Part shown: positions 32,374 through 32,615 of the stretch, in pieces
Position numbering within the stretch: the stretch's first letter is position 1
Layout: each line of letters starts with the position of its first letter
DNA from: Bacteroidota bacterium
GTDB taxonomy: Bacteria > Bacteroidota > Bacteroidia > Chitinophagales > LD1
DNA length: 32,615 nucleotides
Direction of reading: 5' to 3'
Assembly: GCA_016715625.1 (NCBI GenBank)
Contig: JADJZU010000027.1
Span: 1-32,615 of the forward strand
The notes under the pieces: generated by a model
What the model was told of the DNA's origin: nothing
The model's database searches: none
Seen by the model: only the letters and a program-made list of their open reading frames with translations
Made by a program: the position numbers and the translations under genes

Positions 32374-32615
32374 TTACTCCCTCACAAACCTCAGCACTTG
32401 CCGCCTTTGCCCATTTTGCAAAGTGCAGAAGTAAAAACCTGAGGGCAGGCTTTCTATATCTATTGTTTGCTGCGCTGCATGTATTGCAAACTGCTGCACC
32501 ACTTGCCCGTGTATGTTTGTTATGGTAGCCGTGCTCCCCTCCTCGGTGCCGCTGAGGGTAATGGTGGTAATGGCGGGGTTGGGGTGGAGGTGATGTGAAG
32601 CATTAGTAAGCTTTC
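32374..32615 (-). CDS. T9SS type A sorting-domain protein, 3' end only
   Basis: The last ~80 codons of a second secreted protein are present; the rest lies beyond the window. It reads LHPNPAITTITLSGTEEGST and ends QVLRFVRE followed by TAA at 32374-32376, the normal end of a T9SS C-terminal domain. It is almost identical in DNA to the domain at 30661-30870. It lies just upstream of the broken T9SS gene on the same strand, so the pair is probably a tandem duplication. Confidence 0.85.
   Translation of the reverse strand, partial: KLTNASHHLHPNPAITTITLSGTEEGSTATITNIHGQVVQQFAIHAAQQTIDIESLPSGFYFCTLQNGQRRQVLRFVRE
32381..32590 (-). repeat. Direct repeat, copy 2 (T9SS sorting domain)
   Basis: Second copy of the segment at 30661-30870, with 159 identical central bases (32401-32559). 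The window stops shortly after the repeat diverges, as is usual when an assembly breaks at a multi-copy sequence. Confidence 0.95.

Noticed and set aside
30661..32590. Insertion sequence or composite element bounded by the ~210-bp direct repeats
   Set aside because: The repeats encode sorting-domain residues in frame; no transposase or terminal inverted repeats are visible between them.

Overview
The window looks like a piece of a Bacteroidota chromosome, plausibly from the Chitinophagales/Sphingobacteriia side, although the exact lineage cannot be fixed from sequence alone. The reasons are a gliding-motility type (CHU_C-like) secretion domain, T9SS type A sorting domains, an ExbB-ExbD-ExbD-TonB cluster, a zinc-free L36, the near absence of Shine-Dalgarno sites and a good Bacteroidota promoter (TTTG-N19-TAnnTTTG) ahead of infA. 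Both edges of the window cut through genes.

Layout. 1-730: 3' end of an unrecognised gene. 836-4293 (minus): translation/transcription block infA-rpmJ-rpsM-rpsK-rpsD-rpoA-rplQ, with a one-base frameshift in rpsK that is most likely a sequence error. 4554-8572: YugP-like zinc peptidase, YihY-family membrane protein, YbgC-like thioesterase, long-chain-type acyl-CoA dehydrogenase and a DUF218/YdcF-like protein. 8573-11317 (minus): a 914-residue secreted surface protein with a gliding-motility C-terminal domain. 11619-17500: exbB-exbD-exbD-tonB, a small membrane protein, a PstS-like lipoprotein and a TPR protein, that is, an energy-transduction module with an orphan solute-binding lipoprotein. 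17588-23706: TonB-dependent receptor, hutI (minus), then aroC, a dicarboxylate/glutamate:cation symporter and a CDGSH iron-sulfur protein. 23700-29008 (minus): a complete sufB-(small ORF)-sufC-sufD-sufS-sufE operon for Fe-S cluster assembly, with a perfect 17-bp palindrome at its promoter.

29060-32615 is a different kind of region. It holds a 21-bp minisatellite whose translation is a heptad (coiled-coil) repeat, a gene broken by several frameshifts whose C-terminus resembles the gene at the left edge, hairpin-forming inserts, an 8-bp G-rich tandem repeat, and two tandem T9SS-secreted repeat proteins that share an almost identical sorting domain (159 identical bases). The frameshift density here is far above the rest of the window, so either this is decaying accessory DNA or the sequence is poor near the contig end; the rpsK frameshift shows that sequence errors do occur.

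Functionally, most of the window is housekeeping (translation, Fe-S assembly, lipid and aromatic metabolism) and envelope energy transduction. The observations most worth following are the suf operator candidate, the small ORF between sufB and sufC, the TonB/PstS-like/TPR module, the heptad minisatellite and the duplicated T9SS sorting domain.
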